From positions 1-17,490 of the forward strand of contig JBILKW010000026.1 in NCBI GenBank assembly GCA_044376465.1: 17,490 nucleotides of DNA. Reading direction: 5' to 3'. Position numbers and translations under genes: made by a program. How positions within the stretch are numbered: the stretch's first letter is position 1; each line of letters opens with the position of its first letter. This DNA comes from CAJBVG01 sp044376465 (GTDB lineage Bacteria > Bacteroidota > Bacteroidia > Sphingobacteriales > Sphingobacteriaceae). This document shows, in pieces, positions 15,329 through 17,490 of the stretch. Below the pieces are notes generated by a model that was given only the letters and a program-made list of their open reading frames with translations, made no database searches and was not told the origin of the DNA.

Positions 15329-15907
15329 TTGAAAGAGCAAATTATTTTAGGTATAGACCCGGGCACATCAGTAACTGGTTTTGGATTAATTAAAGTAGAA
15401 GGCAAGCTTGTTAGTTTAATTGACTTAGGTGTTATAAAAACTGGCAGTACAGATGATCACCCTTTAAAACTTAAAAAAATATTCGAGGGGGTATTAGGGA
15501 TCATTGAAACACATCACCCAGATTCAATGGCAATCGAAGCTCCTTTCTTCGGCAAAAACATTCAATCTATGTTAAAACTTGGTCGTGCGCAGGGTGTGGC
15601 CATGGCTGCTGCTATGTACAGAAACATTCCGTTGAGCGAATATTCTCCAAAGAAGATAAAACAATCGATTACAGGCAATGGGAATGCTTCCAAAGAGCAG
15701 GTTTCTTCGATGCTACAAGCACTCCTGAAATTTAATGGCCATCCAGAATATTTGGATGCAACAGACGGATTAGCAGCTGCAGTTTGTCACTACTTACAAA
15801 ACGATTTAACTTTATCTCAAAAAAAGAGCACCAAAAATCCTGCGAAAAAACATACAGGTTGGGCAAGTTATGTAACGGGAAATCCTGATAAAATAATTAA
15901 GAAATAA
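15329..15907 (+). CDS. ruvC: Holliday junction endodeoxyribonuclease RuvC
   Basis: The 192-residue nuclease resolves Holliday junctions by symmetric cleavage together with RuvAB. All four acidic catalytic residues are visible: Asp10 in ILGIDPGTSVTGFG, Glu70 in MAIEAPFF, and Asp143 and Asp146 in LDATDGLAAAVCH. The DNA-binding loop region GKNIQSMLKLGRAQG (75-89) is conserved. A Lys-rich tail (about 160-192) extends a little past the core. The start is a TTG at 15329; an ATG at 15303 is out of frame, and no other start precedes the first catalytic strand. The last 11 bp overlap the convergent HIT gene. RuvA and RuvB are not in the window. Confidence 0.96.
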   Translation: MKEQIILGIDPGTSVTGFGLIKVEGKLVSLIDLGVIKTGSTDDHPLKLKKIFEGVLGIIETHHPDSMAIEAPFFGKNIQSMLKLGRAQGVAMAAAMYRNIPLSEYSPKKIKQSITGNGNASKEQVSSMLQALLKFNGHPEYLDATDGLAAAVCHYLQNDLTLSQKKSTKNPAKKHTGWASYVTGNPDKIIKK

Positions 15908-16295
15908 TAGCTTGTGCTATTTCTTTGGCTAGTGCAGAAAATTCTTCATTACTCATTTCTATTCTTTCTGCGGTAAAGGACATGTCGGCTATTGTATTCA
16001 TTGGAATTAAATGCACGTGAGCATGGGGTACTTCTAATCCAATAACAGAAATCCCAATTTTCTTACATTCAACAACTTTTTTCAAACCTTTCGCAACAAT
16101 TTTAGCAAATAACATAAGTTCCGCATATAGATCATCGCTCATATCAAAAATATAATCAACCTCTTGCTTAGGAATGCATAATACATGGCCTTTTACAAGG
16201 GGCCTAACATCTAAAAAAGCCAAAAATTTTTCAGTTTCTGCAACTTTAAATGCTGGTATTTCACCTGAAGTAATTTTAGAAAAAATACTGCTCAT
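15897..16295 (-). CDS. HIT family protein (histidine triad hydrolase)
   Basis: The 132-residue protein carries the histidine-triad motif HAHVHLIP (91-98) with His91, His93 and His95, where the middle-to-last histidines act in nucleotide phosphoramidate or dinucleotide hydrolysis. The N-terminal segment SIFSKITSGEIPAF (3-16) and FLDVRPLVKGHVLCIPK (27-43) are typical of HINT-like members, and length is normal. The natural substrate in bacteria is usually unknown, and I cannot specify it here. The start codon overlaps the greA stop by one base (TAATG), so the two are probably cotranscribed and coupled. The tail overlaps ruvC by 11 bp on the opposite strand. Confidence 0.93.
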   Translation of the reverse strand: MSSIFSKITSGEIPAFKVAETEKFLAFLDVRPLVKGHVLCIPKQEVDYIFDMSDDLYAELMLFAKIVAKGLKKVVECKKIGISVIGLEVPHAHVHLIPMNTIADMSFTAERIEMSNEEFSALAKEIAQAIIS

Positions 16296-16768
16296 TATCT
16301 TGATATTTCGATAATTTCAAACTCCATAGTTCCATTTGGAACAGTAATTTCTGCTTTATCACCAACAGACTTCCCAAGCAGACCTTGAGCAATTGGAGAT
16401 TTAATAGAAATTTTACCCGACTTTAAATCAGCTTCTTTTTCAGCCACTAACTGATAAGTCATTTCCGCTCCATTTTTAACATTCTTTATTTTTACAATTG
16501 ATAAGGCTAACACCTTACTGTTGTCCAGTTTCGATTCATCAATTACTCGCGCATTACCTAATACTTGCTCAAGCTTAGCAATTTTAAGTTCTAATAATCC
16601 TTGAGCTTCTTTTGCCGCATCGTATTCAGCATTCTCAGACAAATCACCTTTATCTCTTGCTTCCGCAATTTGTTTTGAAATACTAGACCTCCCTACTGTT
16701 TTCAGATGGTTTACTTCTTCTTTTAATTTGTCTAATCCTTCCTGAGTGAAATAAGTTACTTCAGCCAT
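16295..16768 (-). CDS. greA: Transcription elongation factor GreA
   Basis: The 157-residue protein has the GreA layout. An N-terminal antiparallel coiled coil (about 8-75) has the acidic tip DLSENAEYDAAKE (42-54), whose Asp42 and Glu45 reach the RNA polymerase active site and stimulate cleavage of backtracked RNA. A C-terminal FKBP-like domain carries SPIAQGLLGKSVGDKAEI. The start is the ATG at 16768 (MAEVTYFTQEGLDKL), matching the family N-terminus. A longer reading from 16837 would begin upstream of, and run through, a terminator hairpin and is rejected. The gene is first in a greA-HIT pair. A near-consensus -7 (TATATTTC on the minus strand) lies between the hairpin and the start. Confidence 0.96.
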   Translation of the reverse strand: MAEVTYFTQEGLDKLKEEVNHLKTVGRSSISKQIAEARDKGDLSENAEYDAAKEAQGLLELKIAKLEQVLGNARVIDESKLDNSKVLALSIVKIKNVKNGAEMTYQLVAEKEADLKSGKISIKSPIAQGLLGKSVGDKAEITVPNGTMEFEIIEISR

Positions 16769-16805
16769 ATCCTTTGTATTTGTATCAATGAAATATAAAA
16801 TAAAA

Positions 16806-16831
16806 GAAGACTGTATTTGCATACAGCCTTC
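16806..16831 (-). terminator. Rho-independent terminator of the PorV-like gene
   Basis: On the minus strand an 11-bp stem, GAAGGCTGTAT paired with ATACAGTCTTC (one G-T wobble), closes a GCAA tetraloop of the GNRA class. It is followed by TTTTATTTTAT. It stands 25 bp after the PorV-family stop and upstream of greA, so it separates the two transcription units. Confidence 0.85.
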
Positions 16832-16855
16832 TTTCAAAGCAAAATTAATAAAATA

Positions 16856-17490
16856 TTATAGATTTATACGTGCACCAATTACATGCGTTCCATCAAAAAC
16901 ATAAGTTGGAGAGTATGCATAATCAATTGCAAAAGTAGCACCTTTATCATTGAGTGGGAACTCAATTGATGCCCCCATTGATAACCCAGTATAAACAGTA
17001 GGTGATAAATCTCTGTTTGTAATGTCTGATTGAGCGTTATAACCTGCTCTTAACATTAAATATTTCTTATAGCCGTATTCAGCACCTAACCCAATTTGAT
17101 CGTTAGAAAATGCATTAGATGTAAAATTACCTAATGCTGTAATTCTGTGCGATTCTGCTAAGTAGAAATCATAAGACAAGCCGATGTTTAATAAGGAAGG
17201 TAATTGGTAAGCTTGCGACTTTCTGTACCCCTCAACAGCGAAGGGAAGAGTAGGGTCAGTAAAGTTTGCCATCAAACCATCTCCTTGCATCACCAAGTCA
17301 GGGCCTATGTTACGTAGTGAAATGCCAAGTTTAAATTGCTCTAAACTACCAGTTGAGTATTGTATACCTGCATCTAAGGCAAAACCGTTTGCTCGTAAAT
17401 CAGCTATAGATTGCTGTATTCCTCTAATTGCAACACCTCCTCGAATGCTATTCGAGAATTCTTTAGAATATGCAACTGCAAAATTTATTA
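16856..17490 (-). CDS. PorV/PorQ-family type IX secretion outer-membrane protein, C-terminal part
   Basis: The reading frame stays open to the right edge, giving at least 211 residues of the C-terminal portion of a beta-barrel. Alternating strands and turns with aromatic ends fill the fragment. Segments typical of PorV are SIADLRANGFALDAG near the upstream side, LRNIGPDLVMQGDGLM, LPSLLNIGLSYDFY, FTSNAFSNDQIGLGAEYGYKKYLMLRAGYN, here given in parts, and the C-terminal HVIGARINL with a terminal hydrophobic residue. PorV (LptO) is an outer-membrane component that shuttles cargo with C-terminal signals to the PorU sortase. The signal peptide and first strands lie beyond the window. PorQ or another paralogue is possible, so I leave the symbol empty. 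A strong terminator follows the stop. Confidence 0.8.
   Translation of the reverse strand, partial: INFAVAYSKEFSNSIRGGVAIRGIQQSIADLRANGFALDAGIQYSTGSLEQFKLGISLRNIGPDLVMQGDGLMANFTDPTLPFAVEGYRKSQAYQLPSLLNIGLSYDFYLAESHRITALGNFTSNAFSNDQIGLGAEYGYKKYLMLRAGYNAQSDITNRDLSPTVYTGLSMGASIEFPLNDKGATFAIDYAYSPTYVFDGTHVIGARINL

Noticed and set aside
16769..16837. Longer GreA N-terminus reaching 16837
   Set aside because: The extension runs through a strong terminator hairpin, and GreA proteins normally begin at the MAEVTYFT position.

Overview
The window is an AT-rich, gene-dense chromosomal segment of a member of the Bacteroidota. The evidence is the PorV/PorQ-family outer-membrane protein of the type IX secretion system at the right edge, several exact matches to the Bacteroidota promoter -7 element TAnnTTTG just upstream of genes, the scarcity of Shine-Dalgarno-like sequences, and small Ala/Asp/Ser-rich lipoproteins typical of the phylum. 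I cannot name a genus from the sequence.

Layout from left to right. (1) Positions 1-564 hold the C-terminal end of an S41 tail-specific protease on the + strand. It converges, across a shared hairpin terminator, on a small lipoprotein gene. (2) An era-der operon of two ribosome-assembly GTPases runs leftward. It diverges from an initiator tRNA-fMet gene across a short promoter region built on a perfect 11-bp inverted repeat. (3) A leftward run follows: rnhB, gcvT, comB (1-nt gap) and, 83 bp further, a secreted esterase. (4) A rightward surface-polysaccharide cluster (7126-13111) encodes a SAM methyltransferase, a GT4 glycosyltransferase, a Wzx-like flippase, a Wzz-like chain-length protein and an O-antigen ligase/polymerase. 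An exact -7 element lies before the first gene and another before wzz. The cluster has no initiating glycosyl-1-phosphate transferase, Wza exporter or tyrosine kinase, so it must work with genes elsewhere. (5) A leftward pair, a membrane GT2 glycosyltransferase and an OppC/DppC-type ABC permease, is joined by an ATGA overlap. The permease tail overlaps the tail of the ligase gene. (6) ruvC (rightward, TTG start) runs tail to tail into a greA-HIT pair (leftward). (7) A well-formed terminator separates greA from the PorV-like gene that leaves the window.

Most genes are housekeeping (translation GTPases, tRNA, RNase HII, RuvC, GreA, GcvT) with one modest polysaccharide locus inserted among them. 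I see no mobile element, CRISPR array, phage gene, toxin-antitoxin pair or defence system, and I do not see a convincing new biological system. The points most worth a second look are the inverted-repeat divergent promoter at tRNA-fMet/era, the orphan ComB coupled to gcvT, the GT2-ABC permease coupling, and the concentration of TTG/GTG starts in the polysaccharide region and around ruvC.
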